DNA from: Clostridiales bacterium
GTDB lineage: Bacteria; Bacillota; Clostridia; Christensenellales; Aristaeellaceae
Direction: 5' to 3'
Assembly: GCA_004557125.1 (NCBI GenBank)
Contig: SFET01000001.1
Span: 157,586-221,585, forward strand
Length of the DNA: 64,000 bases
In this document: positions 27,141 through 34,715 of the stretch, in pieces
Layout of the letters: each line of letters opens with the position of its first letter
How positions within the stretch are numbered: the stretch's first letter is position 1
Notes under the pieces: generated by a model
Told to the model about the DNA's origin: nothing
Database searches by the model: none
The model's input: only the letters and a program-made list of their open reading frames with translations
Program-made: the position numbers and the translations under genes

Positions 27141-27169
27141 ATCATAACAGAATTCACCACGGCTGTCAA
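27141..27169 (-). promoter_or_regulatory. Sigma-A promoter of glnA
   Basis: Minus-strand TTGACA (27169-27164), 17-base spacer, TATGAT (27146-27141). Predicted start near 27134. Confidence 0.8.
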
Positions 27170-27285
27170 GACTTTTTTGCAAGCGAGAAATGTTGATTTT
27201 TCGTTTCTTCGGCCTATTTCCGAGTTTTTTCCGATATATGACGACAGAAATGAATGTTAAATGAAATTAAACTTGCAATTCCCCA

Positions 27286-27314
27286 TTGACAGCGCCGTCA
27301 GATTGTGCTAAGAT
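27286..27314 (+). promoter_or_regulatory. Sigma-A promoter of the asparagine synthase T-box operon
   Basis: TTGACA (27286-27291), 17-base spacer, TAAGAT (27309-27314). Predicted start near 27321, the beginning of the T-box leader. Confidence 0.75.
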
Positions 27315-27320
27315 TCACCC

Positions 27321-27600
27321 AATTTCAAACGCAGACGCGATGAGGAAGAAAAGTAGGCAGGTTCGAGCAATTCGAAATAATTTGTGGCCACAGAGAGCGG
27401 GCGGCGCTGAGAGTCCCGTGCACAAGCCTGGTGAAAGAACCCTTCCGAGCCCAAACCCAAAGCGATGGTGCAAGTAGGGGCGGCGTGGAGACGGCACGTT
27501 ACAACCGTCGGGGCTTGATGGAGCCCGCTAAGAAGCAAATCAGGTGGCACCACGGATCGGCGGCATTCGTCCTGAAACAGAGGACGGGCCGCAAGAATTT
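27321..27600 (+). ncRNA. T-box riboswitch, probably tRNA-Asn specific
   Basis: Leader of the asparagine synthase gene with the T-box landmarks in order: GAGGAAGAAAAGTA (stem I base), AGAGAGCGGGCGGCGCTGAGAG, a specifier region GGTGAAAGAACCC where AAC (27438-27440) is an Asn codon, and the T-box core TGGCACCACGG at 27545-27555. The base after TGG is C, which pairs with the G73 discriminator of tRNA-Asn. A hairpin GTCCT/AGGAC follows at about 27569-27585, but without a T-run directly after it. Uncharged tRNA-Asn should switch on the gene. AAC is inferred from the product; other frames of the loop read GAA, AGA or ACC. Confidence 0.88.
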
Positions 27601-27616
27601 CGGAGGTGCATTTTTT

Positions 27617-29197
27617 ATGTGTTCTATCTTTGGCATTGAGAGCAAGACGATTCCCATGGAGCAGATGCAGGCCAGCTTCGATCGCACGATCTCCCGCGGG
27701 CCGGACATGTCCCGCATGATCGAGGTGGCGTGCGGCTATCTGGGCTTCCACCGCCTGGCCATCATGGGTCTGGACGCGCGCGGCATGCAGCCCTTCGAGC
27801 TGGACGGCAGCTACGTGGTCTGCAACGGTGAACTCTACGGCTTCCGCCCGGTGCGCGAGCGTCTGAAGGCGAAGTACAGCTTCCAGGGCGAGTCCGACTG
27901 CGAGATCCTTCTGCCCCTGTACCGTGAGTACGGACTGGAGATGTTCAAGGCGCTGGACGCGGAGTTTGCACTGATCATTTACGACGCGCAGCGCAGATCC
28001 TTCGTGGCCGCGCGCGATCCCATCGGCATCCGCCCGCTGTACTATGGAGTGCTTGCCGACGGCGGCATGGCCTTCGCCAGCGAGCCCAAGAACCTGGTGG
28101 GCCTGTGCAAGACCATCCTCCCCTTCCCGCCCGGCTGCTACTGGGCCGACGGCGCGTTCACCCGCTACGCCGATCCCGCCCACGTGGATCAGTTCCAGAT
28201 GACCAGCATCGACGACGCCTGCAGCCATCTGCGTCAGCTTCTGATCGAGGGCGTGGAGAAGCGCCTGGACGCCGACGCGCCGGTGGGCTTCCTGCTCAGC
28301 GGCGGCCTGGACAGCTCCCTAGTGTGCGCCATCGCGGCAAAGTCCCTGGGCAAGAAGATCCGCACCTTCTCCATCGGCATGGACGTGGACGCCATCGACC
28401 TGAAGTACGCCCGCAAGGTGGCCGACTTCATCGGCAGCGACCACACCGAGGTCATCATCAGCGAGAAGGACGTTCTGGACGCGCTGGAGCCGGTGGTGGA
28501 GCTGCTGGGCACCTACGACATCACCACCATCCGCGCCAGCATCGGCATGTACCTGGTCTGCAAGTACATTCACGAGAACACCGATGTCCGCGTACTGCTG
28601 ACAGGCGAGATCTCCGACGAGCTCTTCGGCTACAAGTACACCGACTTTGCGCCCGACGCCGCCGCCTTCCAGGAGGAGGCCGAGAAGCGCATCCGCGAGC
28701 TGCACATGTACGACGTGCTCCGCGCCGACCGCTGCATCTCCGTCAACTCCCTGGAGGCCCGCGTGCCCTTCGGCGACCTTGCCTTCGTGCACTACGCCAT
28801 GTCCATCGATCCCGCCATGAAGATGAACAGCTACGACATGGGCAAGTACCTGATCCGCAAGGCCTTCGCCGACGATCACCTGCTGCCCGAGGAGATTCTG
28901 TGGCGGCAGAAGGCAGCCTTCAGCGACGCAGTGGGCCACTCCATGGTGGACGACCTGAAGGCCCTGGCCGCGCGCAGCTACACCGACGCGGAATTTGAGG
29001 ACAAGCGCATGCAGTACGACCACGCCCGCCCCTTCACCAAGGAGAGCCTGCTCTACCGCGAAATCTTCGAGAAGTACTACCCCGGACAGTCCCACATGGT
29101 GGTGGACTTCTGGATGCCCAACAGGACCTGGCCGGGCTGCGACGTGGACGATCCCTCCGCGCGCGTGCTGAAGAACTACGGCGACAGCGGCAAGTGA
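27617..29197 (+). CDS. asnB: Asparagine synthase (glutamine-hydrolysing), AsnB
   Basis: 526 residues. ATG at 27617 follows CGGAGG and is the only start giving the N-terminal nucleophile Cys2 (MCSIFGIES) after Met removal. N-terminal glutaminase domain (SRGPDMSRMI, YVVCNGELYG, GESDCEILLPLYREYG) is followed by the synthetase with PP-loop SGGLDSSLVCAIA and LTGEISDELFGYKY. Converts aspartate to asparagine with glutamine and ATP. Controlled by the T-box leader upstream, consistent with asparagine limitation. Divergent from glnA. Confidence 0.95.
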   Translation: MCSIFGIESKTIPMEQMQASFDRTISRGPDMSRMIEVACGYLGFHRLAIMGLDARGMQPFELDGSYVVCNGELYGFRPVRERLKAKYSFQGESDCEILLPLYREYGLEMFKALDAEFALIIYDAQRRSFVAARDPIGIRPLYYGVLADGGMAFASEPKNLVGLCKTILPFPPGCYWADGAFTRYADPAHVDQFQMTSIDDACSHLRQLLIEGVEKRLDADAPVGFLLSGGLDSSLVCAIAAKSLGKKIRTFSIGMDVDAIDLKYARKVADFIGSDHTEVIISEKDVLDALEPVVELLGTYDITTIRASIGMYLVCKYIHENTDVRVLLTGEISDELFGYKYTDFAPDAAAFQEEAEKRIRELHMYDVLRADRCISVNSLEARVPFGDLAFVHYAMSIDPAMKMNSYDMGKYLIRKAFADDHLLPEEILWRQKAAFSDAVGHSMVDDLKALAARSYTDAEFEDKRMQYDHARPFTKESLLYREIFEKYYPGQSHMVVDFWMPNRTWPGCDVDDPSARVLKNYGDSGK

Positions 29198-29227
29198 CGT
29201 CCGTCCAACACGGACAATCCGCCGGAC

Positions 29228-29256
29228 TTGACAAGCAACGGCAAATCCATTACACT
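29228..29256 (+). promoter_or_regulatory. Promoter-like element before the aldo/keto reductase gene
   Basis: TTGACA (29228-29233), 17-base spacer, TACACT (29251-29256). It lies upstream of, not after, the terminator at 29287-29331, so transcripts from it would have to pass that hairpin. Confidence 0.5.
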
Positions 29257-29286
29257 GAATTCAGATGAATTTGCACAGCAAGCTGT

Positions 29287-29331
29287 GCCCGCCCCTGAGA
29301 CGGAGAAAAATTCTCCCGGGGCGGGCTTTTT
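29287..29331 (+). terminator. Rho-independent terminator after asnB
   Basis: GCCCGCCCC (29287-29295) pairs with GGGGCGGGC (29318-29326), extended inside by GAGAA/TTCTC, then TTTTT (29327-29331). Strong. Confidence 0.9.
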
Positions 29332-29359
29332 GCGGGCTGCAAGCGGAGGAGGAGAAGAG

Positions 29360-30538
29360 ATGATTTACAACAATTTTCAGAATGAGAAGCTCTCCCTGCT
29401 GGGCTTCGGTGCGATGCGCCTGCCCTGCGACGCGGACGGCAAGGTGGACGAAGCGCAGGTCGCGGAGATGGTGCGCCTGGCCTTCGAGGGCGGCGTGAAC
29501 TACATCGACACCGCGTGGCCCTACCACGGCGGACAGTCCGAGTCCGTGCTGGGCCGCGTGCTGGCGGACTACCCCCGGGACAGCTACTACCTGGCCTCGA
29601 AGTTCCCCGGACACCAGATCAGCGAGCGCTACGATCCCGCCGCCATCTTTGAGGAGCAGCTGCGCAAGTGCCGGGTGGATCACTTCGACTTCTACCTGCT
29701 GCACAACGTGTGCGAACAGTCCCTCCACACCTACGACGACCCGCGCTGGGGCATCGTGGACTACTTCCTGGAGCAGAGGAAGCTGGGCCGCATCCGCCAC
29801 CTGGGCTTCTCCAGCCACGCGGGCTACGACTGCCTGAAGGACTTCCTGGATCGCTACGGCGACAAGATGGAGTTCTGTCAGATTCAGCTCAACTACCTGG
29901 ATTGGACGCTTCAGGACGCGAAGGCGCGCTACGAGCTGCTCACCGAGCGCAACATTCCGGTCTGGGTCATGGAGCCCCTGCGCGGCGGCAGGCTGGCAAA
30001 TCTCCCGGCGGAAAGCGCAGCGAAGCTGCATGCGCTGCGGAGCGACGAGGGCGTGCCTGCCTGGGCCTTCCGCTGGCTGCAGGGTCTGGACAACGTGAAG
30101 ATGATTCTCTCCGGCATGTCCAGCATCGATCAGATGAAGGACAACCTGCGCACCTTCGTGGAGCGCAGGCCGCTGAGCGCGGAGGAGTGCGCGGCGGTGC
30201 TCGACGTCGCCGAGGGTCTGAAGAACAGCGTGCCCTGCACCGCCTGCCGCTACTGCTGCGACGGCTGCCCACAGGGGCTGGACATCCCGAAGCTCATCTC
30301 CGCCTGCAACGACTACCGCTACGCCGCCAGCTTCAACGTCTCCATGTCCATCGAAGCCCTGCCGGAGGACAAGCGCCCCTCGGCCTGCCTCGGCTGCGGC
30401 GCATGCGCACAGGTCTGCCCCCAGAAGATCGACATCCCCGGGGTCTTGAAGGACTTCAGCGAGGCCCTCGCCAAGCAGCCCACCTGGGCCGAAATCTGCC
30501 GCCAGCGCGAGGAAGCCCAGCGCAAGAACCGCAGCTGA
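29360..30538 (+). CDS. Aldo/keto reductase with C-terminal [4Fe-4S] ferredoxin-like domain
   Basis: 392 residues. ATG 29360 follows GGAGGAGGAG. A TIM-barrel aldo/keto reductase (LGFGAMRLP, IDTAWPYHGGQSE with Asp and Tyr, ASKFPG with Lys, LLHNV with His) is fused to two Cys clusters, CTACRYCCDGCPQGLDIP and CLGCGACAQVCPQKIDIP. Such Fe-S AKRs are common in anaerobic Firmicutes and probably use ferredoxin-type electrons; substrates are mostly unknown. A paralogue lies at 56164-57309. Confidence 0.9.
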   Translation: MIYNNFQNEKLSLLGFGAMRLPCDADGKVDEAQVAEMVRLAFEGGVNYIDTAWPYHGGQSESVLGRVLADYPRDSYYLASKFPGHQISERYDPAAIFEEQLRKCRVDHFDFYLLHNVCEQSLHTYDDPRWGIVDYFLEQRKLGRIRHLGFSSHAGYDCLKDFLDRYGDKMEFCQIQLNYLDWTLQDAKARYELLTERNIPVWVMEPLRGGRLANLPAESAAKLHALRSDEGVPAWAFRWLQGLDNVKMILSGMSSIDQMKDNLRTFVERRPLSAEECAAVLDVAEGLKNSVPCTACRYCCDGCPQGLDIPKLISACNDYRYAASFNVSMSIEALPEDKRPSACLGCGACAQVCPQKIDIPGVLKDFSEALAKQPTWAEICRQREEAQRKNRS

Positions 30539-30727
30539 TCTACGCTGCAAGGCGGATTCCTTAGCGGAAACCGAGCGCATGCCGGCATTTCTTTCCAGCC
30601 TGTTAGCGCGCTTTCATCGTATAATGGAGCCGGAACCGGATCTCACACCTTCGGCTCCGCATTCCCGGGCGGCGAGGCTCTCGCATTCCGCCTTCGCCGT
30701 CCGAGACCATACGTTGGAGGCGATACA

Positions 30728-30883
30728 ATGCACAGCGAAGCCTATCTGGAAGCCCGAAAGGAATTCATCAACTGTCTCTGCATGTCCCTGATCGGCCTGG
30801 GCGTGCCGGTCTATCTGGCCTTTAAGGAGTGGCTGCCCATCATGCGCGCCGAAAAGCGCAGGGAAAAGGGTGCGACCGCCTGA
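30728..30883 (+). CDS. Small hypothetical protein with one hydrophobic segment
   Basis: 51 residues, ATG at 30728 with GGAGG seven bases upstream. Residues about 14-38 (NCLCMSLIGLGVPVYLAFKEW) could span the membrane or form an amphipathic helix; the tail is strongly basic (MRAEKRREKG). TATAAT occurs at 30620-30625 without a clear -35. No family recognised. The good ribosome-binding site and the terminator behind it make it credible. Confidence 0.55.
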   Translation: MHSEAYLEARKEFINCLCMSLIGLGVPVYLAFKEWLPIMRAEKRREKGATA

Positions 30884-30934
30884 ACCTGCAGAAGCAGCAT
30901 ACATTCCCCTCAAATCCCGGCTTTCCTCCCACAC

Positions 30935-30975
30935 AACAGGGGCGAACCTTCCACAACGGAAGGTTCGCCCCTGTT
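30935..30975. terminator. Large bidirectional terminator hairpin
   Basis: Perfect 18-bp stem, AACAGGGGCGAACCTTCC (30935-30952) with its complement (30958-30975), loop ACAAC. Sits between the convergent small gene and hutD. Confidence 0.85.
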
Positions 30976-30984
30976 CCCATTTGA

Positions 30985-31578
30985 TTATGCGCAGCCGTGG
31001 ATCTGCGCTGCCATGCAGTCGGCCGCACCCTCCAGGCGCAGCTCGACGCCGGCCGCATCGCGCACAAGCAGCGACTCTCCCGCCTGCAATGTCAGCTCTT
31101 CACCGCCGGCGACAACCGTGACCGCACCCGTGCAGCAGTAGACCAGCAGCGTGGTCCACGCTTCGCCTGCATCGCAGCGCAGCACCGCAGGCGCGCCGCC
31201 CAGATGCAGCGCCTTCAGCTCGCCCGTGCACGCGCCCTTGCGCAGCATCAGGTTGAAATCCGTGCACACGCCCCGGGAGACGGTGGCCGCGCCGCCGTCA
31301 AAGGCGTGAATCTGGTAGGGCTTCAGGTGCAGCGGCGCACCGCCGTCGTGCACGAGATCGATCTCCCCCTTCAGCGTCGAAATCAGCCGGTTGTAATCCG
31401 GCAGGGGCGTGAAATCGGATTCCTCCAGTTCCACCGTTGCGGAGCTGAGCCGCCAGAGAAAGCTCCGGTCGGCATAGAGCGCACCCTCCGGCGCAATGGC
31501 GATCTGGGTGGTGCTGCCGCCGGACCAGCGGCTGGTGACGTAATCCTCCCTTCGGAGGTGAATCATTCCGGAACCCAT
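30985..31578 (-). CDS. HutD family protein
   Basis: 197 residues. ATG at 31578 is chosen because AAGGAG lies six bases upstream. The text IHLRREDYVTSRWSGGSTTQIAIAP, LWRLSSATVE and LKPYQIHAFDGG matches HutD, a bicupin-like protein found in histidine-utilisation loci and suggested to limit their expression, perhaps by binding formiminoglutamate or urocanate. Here it follows cyclodeaminase and formimidoyltransferase genes, in keeping with that link. Last gene of the gltS operon. Confidence 0.85.
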   Translation of the reverse strand: MGSGMIHLRREDYVTSRWSGGSTTQIAIAPEGALYADRSFLWRLSSATVELEESDFTPLPDYNRLISTLKGEIDLVHDGGAPLHLKPYQIHAFDGGAATVSRGVCTDFNLMLRKGACTGELKALHLGGAPAVLRCDAGEAWTTLLVYCCTGAVTVVAGGEELTLQAGESLLVRDAAGVELRLEGAADCMAAQIHGCA

Positions 31579-31647
31579 GCGCATCTCCTTTCCATGCAGC
31601 AGGCGCCCTGGACGCGGAACGCGTCCGGGACGCCTGAATCGGTTCAC

Positions 31648-32274
31648 TTACAGGGAAGCGAGAATCTCCTGATACGCGGCATCCGCCAGCGGCAGTGCCC
31701 GCGCAAGCAGCGCCTCGCCCTTCTCGCGGTACGTGCGCGCAAATTCCTCGTCGGCAATGCCGCCGATGTTGATGCACACGTTCAGCCAGGCGCCCTGAAT
31801 GGCGGAGCGCAGGTTGAGCGCGGCGCAGCCCAGATCGCTCGCAGCGCTGGCATTGGTCTTGCCCACCAGCGAGCGCACCAGCTCCAGCGCCTCACAGGCC
31901 AGCTCCATCATCGTGAAGGGGCTGATGGTGCAGCCCTTCAGCGCCGACTGCATGGCTTCCTTGCGGGCAGCCTTTTCCGCGTCGGTGGATTTGGGCATGG
32001 CGAACACCGCGGAAACCGCATTGAAGGCCTCGGTATCCCGATCGATGATGTCCACGAAGCGATCCTTCAGCGCCAGGGCCTTCTCCTGAGCGGCGCGGGC
32101 ATCGGCTTCGCATTCGGCGTACTTCTTTTTTCCGATGGTCAGCGCGCAGACCATGGCGGCCAGGCCGGCGCCCAGCGCGCCGTTGAGGGCGGACGCGGAT
32201 CCGCCGCCGGGCGCGGGGGCATCGGAGGCCATCAGGTCGACAAATTCGCTGACGGTCATATCAACCAGTTTCAT
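31648..32274 (-). CDS. fchA: Formimidoyltetrahydrofolate cyclodeaminase / methenyl-THF cyclohydrolase family protein
   Basis: 208 residues from ATG 32274; a GTG at 32280 is possible. The family motif APAPGGGSASALNGALGAGLAAMV opens the protein and the helical bundle continues to GAWLNVCINIGGIAD. It releases ammonia from 5-formimino-THF, or hydrolyses methenyl-THF, producing one-carbon units. It lies 18 bases after glutamate formimidoyltransferase, so the two steps of formiminoglutamate breakdown are adjacent. Confidence 0.88.
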   Translation of the reverse strand: MKLVDMTVSEFVDLMASDAPAPGGGSASALNGALGAGLAAMVCALTIGKKKYAECEADARAAQEKALALKDRFVDIIDRDTEAFNAVSAVFAMPKSTDAEKAARKEAMQSALKGCTISPFTMMELACEALELVRSLVGKTNASAASDLGCAALNLRSAIQGAWLNVCINIGGIADEEFARTYREKGEALLARALPLADAAYQEILASL

Positions 32275-32292
32275 CTGCACATTCCTCTCCGC

Positions 32293-33195
32293 TTACAGCA
32301 GGTTGTATTCCATGACCTGGGTGCGGTAGTTGAAGTTTTCGAGCTTGAGATAGAACTCGGCGCAATCCAGCAGGGCCTTGCCGGGAGTCAGACCCACCAG
32401 CTCGGTGCCGATGATGCGCGCGCCATAGCGGTCCGCCAGGGCCTTGACCATCTCAAAGACGTAGTAGATGGGGGTGATGTCGGTGTTGGTCAGGTTCATG
32501 GAAACCTGAGCGATGTTGCGCTCCTCCAGCATGACGCCGATGGCCTTGCAGCACTGGAAGCCGCCCTTGGCCGCACGGATGCTGTTGGCGATCTTCTTGG
32601 CAACGCTCAGATCGGAGGTATCCAGGTTGATGTTGTAGGCGATCAGCGGAATGCGCGCGCCGATGGCGATGATGCCAGCGGTGGGATGGATCTTGCGCTC
32701 GCCGAAGTCGGGCGCCCAGTCGGGATCCAGCAGCTTCTCGGGCATGCCCTCAAACTGGCCCTTGCGGCAGGTCGCCAGATTGCGGCGCTCGGGACGGCTG
32801 GCGGACTCCTCGTACAGGAAGCTGGGAACTTGCAGCTCCTCCCAGATGCGCTTTGCAACGCGCTTGGAAATCTCCACGCACTCCTCGATGGTCACATCCA
32901 TGGTGGGGATGAAGGGCACTACGTCGGTGGAACCCATGCGGGGATGCTGGCCCTGATGCTTGGTCATGTCGATGGTCTCGGTGGCTTTCTTCGTCAGCTG
33001 GAAGGCGACCTCCTCGATGGCCTCCGGCGCGCCCACGATGGTGAACACGCAGCGGTTGTGGTTGCCGTCAGACTGCACATCGATCACCATGCAGTTCGGC
33101 ACGCTCTTGGCCACATCCACCAGGCCCTGGAAAACGGCCTCGTCCTTCTCCTTGGAAACGCTGAAATTCGGGACGCATTCTACAAGTCTAGCCAT
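32293..33195 (-). CDS. ftcD: Glutamate formimidoyltransferase
   Basis: 300 residues, the formiminotransferase part of FTCD as a stand-alone protein. VECVPNFSVSKEKD, DGNHNRCVFTIVG, HQGQHPRMGSTDVVPFIP with the active-site His, KGQFEGM and DFGERKIHPTAGIIAIGAR are conserved. It moves the formimino group from formiminoglutamate (from histidine) to tetrahydrofolate, leaving glutamate. Downstream of gltS. A second copy is at 37926-38822, about half identical by eye. Confidence 0.92.
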   Translation of the reverse strand: MARLVECVPNFSVSKEKDEAVFQGLVDVAKSVPNCMVIDVQSDGNHNRCVFTIVGAPEAIEEVAFQLTKKATETIDMTKHQGQHPRMGSTDVVPFIPTMDVTIEECVEISKRVAKRIWEELQVPSFLYEESASRPERRNLATCRKGQFEGMPEKLLDPDWAPDFGERKIHPTAGIIAIGARIPLIAYNINLDTSDLSVAKKIANSIRAAKGGFQCCKAIGVMLEERNIAQVSMNLTNTDITPIYYVFEMVKALADRYGARIIGTELVGLTPGKALLDCAEFYLKLENFNYRTQVMEYNLL

Positions 33196-33297
33196 GGATA
33201 AACCCTCCTAATCTTTCTTCAGGTCGTACTACTGTCCATACGCAAAATGCAGCGTGCGGTGGCAAAGCCGGGGGAAAGCCGCTCCTTGCAGCCGCGA

Positions 33298-34539
33298 TCA
33301 GCCCTGGAAGCCCTGCACAAAGAACTTGATGAAGGCGACGGTCTGGGGCTGATAGATGATGTCCACCAGGAACGCGCCGACGATGGGAACGATCATGAAG
33401 GCCTTGCGGGACATGCCATACTGGTCCTTGACCGCGGTCATGTTCACGATGGCGGAAGGCGTCGCGCCCAGGCCGTGGCCGCACAGGCCCGCGCACATCA
33501 CGGCAGCATCGTAGTTCTTGCCCAGGATGCGGAACACCACAAAGTAGGCGATCAGGGCCATGAACAGCACCTGGCACAGCACGACGACCAGCACGCCGCC
33601 GATCAGGCCCGCCAGCTCCCACAGACGCAGGGACATCAGGGCGATGGCCAGGTAGAGGTTGAGCATCACGTCGCCGATGCCGTCCACCAGCGGGAAGCTG
33701 AAGCGATACCAGTGCAGCTTCTCGTTGACATTGCGCACGATAACCGCGACGAACATTGCGCCGACGTAGGTCGGGAAGGACATGCCGATCAGCTTGCCGA
33801 TCCAGCCGGACACCAGGGTGCCCACGGCCATGCAGACCAGGATGGCGGTGACGTTCTTGATGATGTCCAGGGAGGTCAGCGGCTCGCCCTTGGCGGCATT
33901 GACGTTGGAGACGTCCACATCGAAGTTGTCGTTCTCATCGGGGCGCAGGTTATGCTTGACGATCAGGCGACGCGCAAGCGGGCCGCCCAGCAGCACGGCG
34001 GAGATCAGGCCGAAGGTTGCGGCGGCAGCGCCCACCTCGGGGCCTGCAGCGAAGCCCATCTCGGCGAAGCTCTTGCCGTATGCGCCGGCAGCGCCGTGGC
34101 CGCCGATCATGGAGATGGCGGAAGCCAGCAGGGCGTAGGGCGCTTCGAGGCCGACCACCTTGCCGACGCCGATGCCGATGAAGTTCTGGAAGATGGAGAT
34201 CACGCCCGCGATCAGCCAGTAGATGATCAGCAGCAGGCCGCCCTTCTTCAGCAGCTCGAAGCTGGCGCCCAGGCCGACCGTGGTGAAGAAGGCCAGCATG
34301 AAGGCATCCTGGAAGTAGGTGTCAAAGCTGAAGCCGAAGGTGTTGGTGATGTGTCCGATGAAGGTGATGAACATGAACAGGAAACCGCCGACCACGGGGG
34401 CGGGGATGCAGTACTTGTTCAGAACCTTGACCTTCTTCTTGATGAAGAAGCCGAGCAGCAGCAGCACGGCTGCCATCGCGCAGGTCATGATGGCGTCTGC
34501 CTTGATGTTCAGTACTTTCTCAATGATTTCGAAAGACAT
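33298..34539 (-). CDS. gltS: Sodium/glutamate symporter
   Basis: 413 residues; ATG 34539 follows GGAGGG. Polytopic protein with GltS motifs: YCIPAPVVGGFLF, VGLGASFELLKKGG, ISMIGGHGAAGAYG, GLCGHGLGATPSAIVNM and IVGAFLVDIIYQPQTVAF. Family members exchange glutamate with sodium across the membrane. First gene of gltS-ftcD-fchA-hutD; its promoter has SARP-type direct repeats and a weak -35, so it should depend on the neighbouring activator. Confidence 0.92.
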   Translation of the reverse strand: MSFEIIEKVLNIKADAIMTCAMAAVLLLLGFFIKKKVKVLNKYCIPAPVVGGFLFMFITFIGHITNTFGFSFDTYFQDAFMLAFFTTVGLGASFELLKKGGLLLIIYWLIAGVISIFQNFIGIGVGKVVGLEAPYALLASAISMIGGHGAAGAYGKSFAEMGFAAGPEVGAAAATFGLISAVLLGGPLARRLIVKHNLRPDENDNFDVDVSNVNAAKGEPLTSLDIIKNVTAILVCMAVGTLVSGWIGKLIGMSFPTYVGAMFVAVIVRNVNEKLHWYRFSFPLVDGIGDVMLNLYLAIALMSLRLWELAGLIGGVLVVVLCQVLFMALIAYFVVFRILGKNYDAAVMCAGLCGHGLGATPSAIVNMTAVKDQYGMSRKAFMIVPIVGAFLVDIIYQPQTVAFIKFFVQGFQG

Positions 34540-34641
34540 GTAACTTCCCTCCAATACAATCATTCGTGAGCCCGGTCCGCCTCTTGCCACGGCGAGCCGA
34601 AGATACGTCCATGCAGCTTTCCCCCCGCACCGCATTAAAAT

Positions 34642-34677
34642 AGACGTTCCTGGCTGTATTCTAACAGAGGAACGTCT
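34642..34677 (-). terminator. Hairpin after the SARP regulator gene
   Basis: AGACGTTCC (34642-34650) pairs with GGAACGTCT (34669-34677); ATTTTAAT follows on the minus strand. It can end the regulator transcript, though one arm also contains an activator-site repeat of the gltS promoter. Confidence 0.6.
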
Positions 34678-34689
34678 AAAAAACGTCTA
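34658..34689 (-). promoter_or_regulatory. gltS promoter with SARP-type direct repeats
   Basis: Minus strand: TAGACGT (34689-34683), 4 bases, TAGACGT (34678-34672), 8 bases, TAGAAT (-10, 34663-34658). Heptamers with 11-base period ending 8 bases from the -10 is the layout described for SARP activators. The -35 position reads ACGTTT, a poor match, as expected for an activator-dependent promoter. Confidence 0.6.
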
Positions 34690-34715
34690 ATTATGATATT
34701 TGTGCATTTTTTCGA

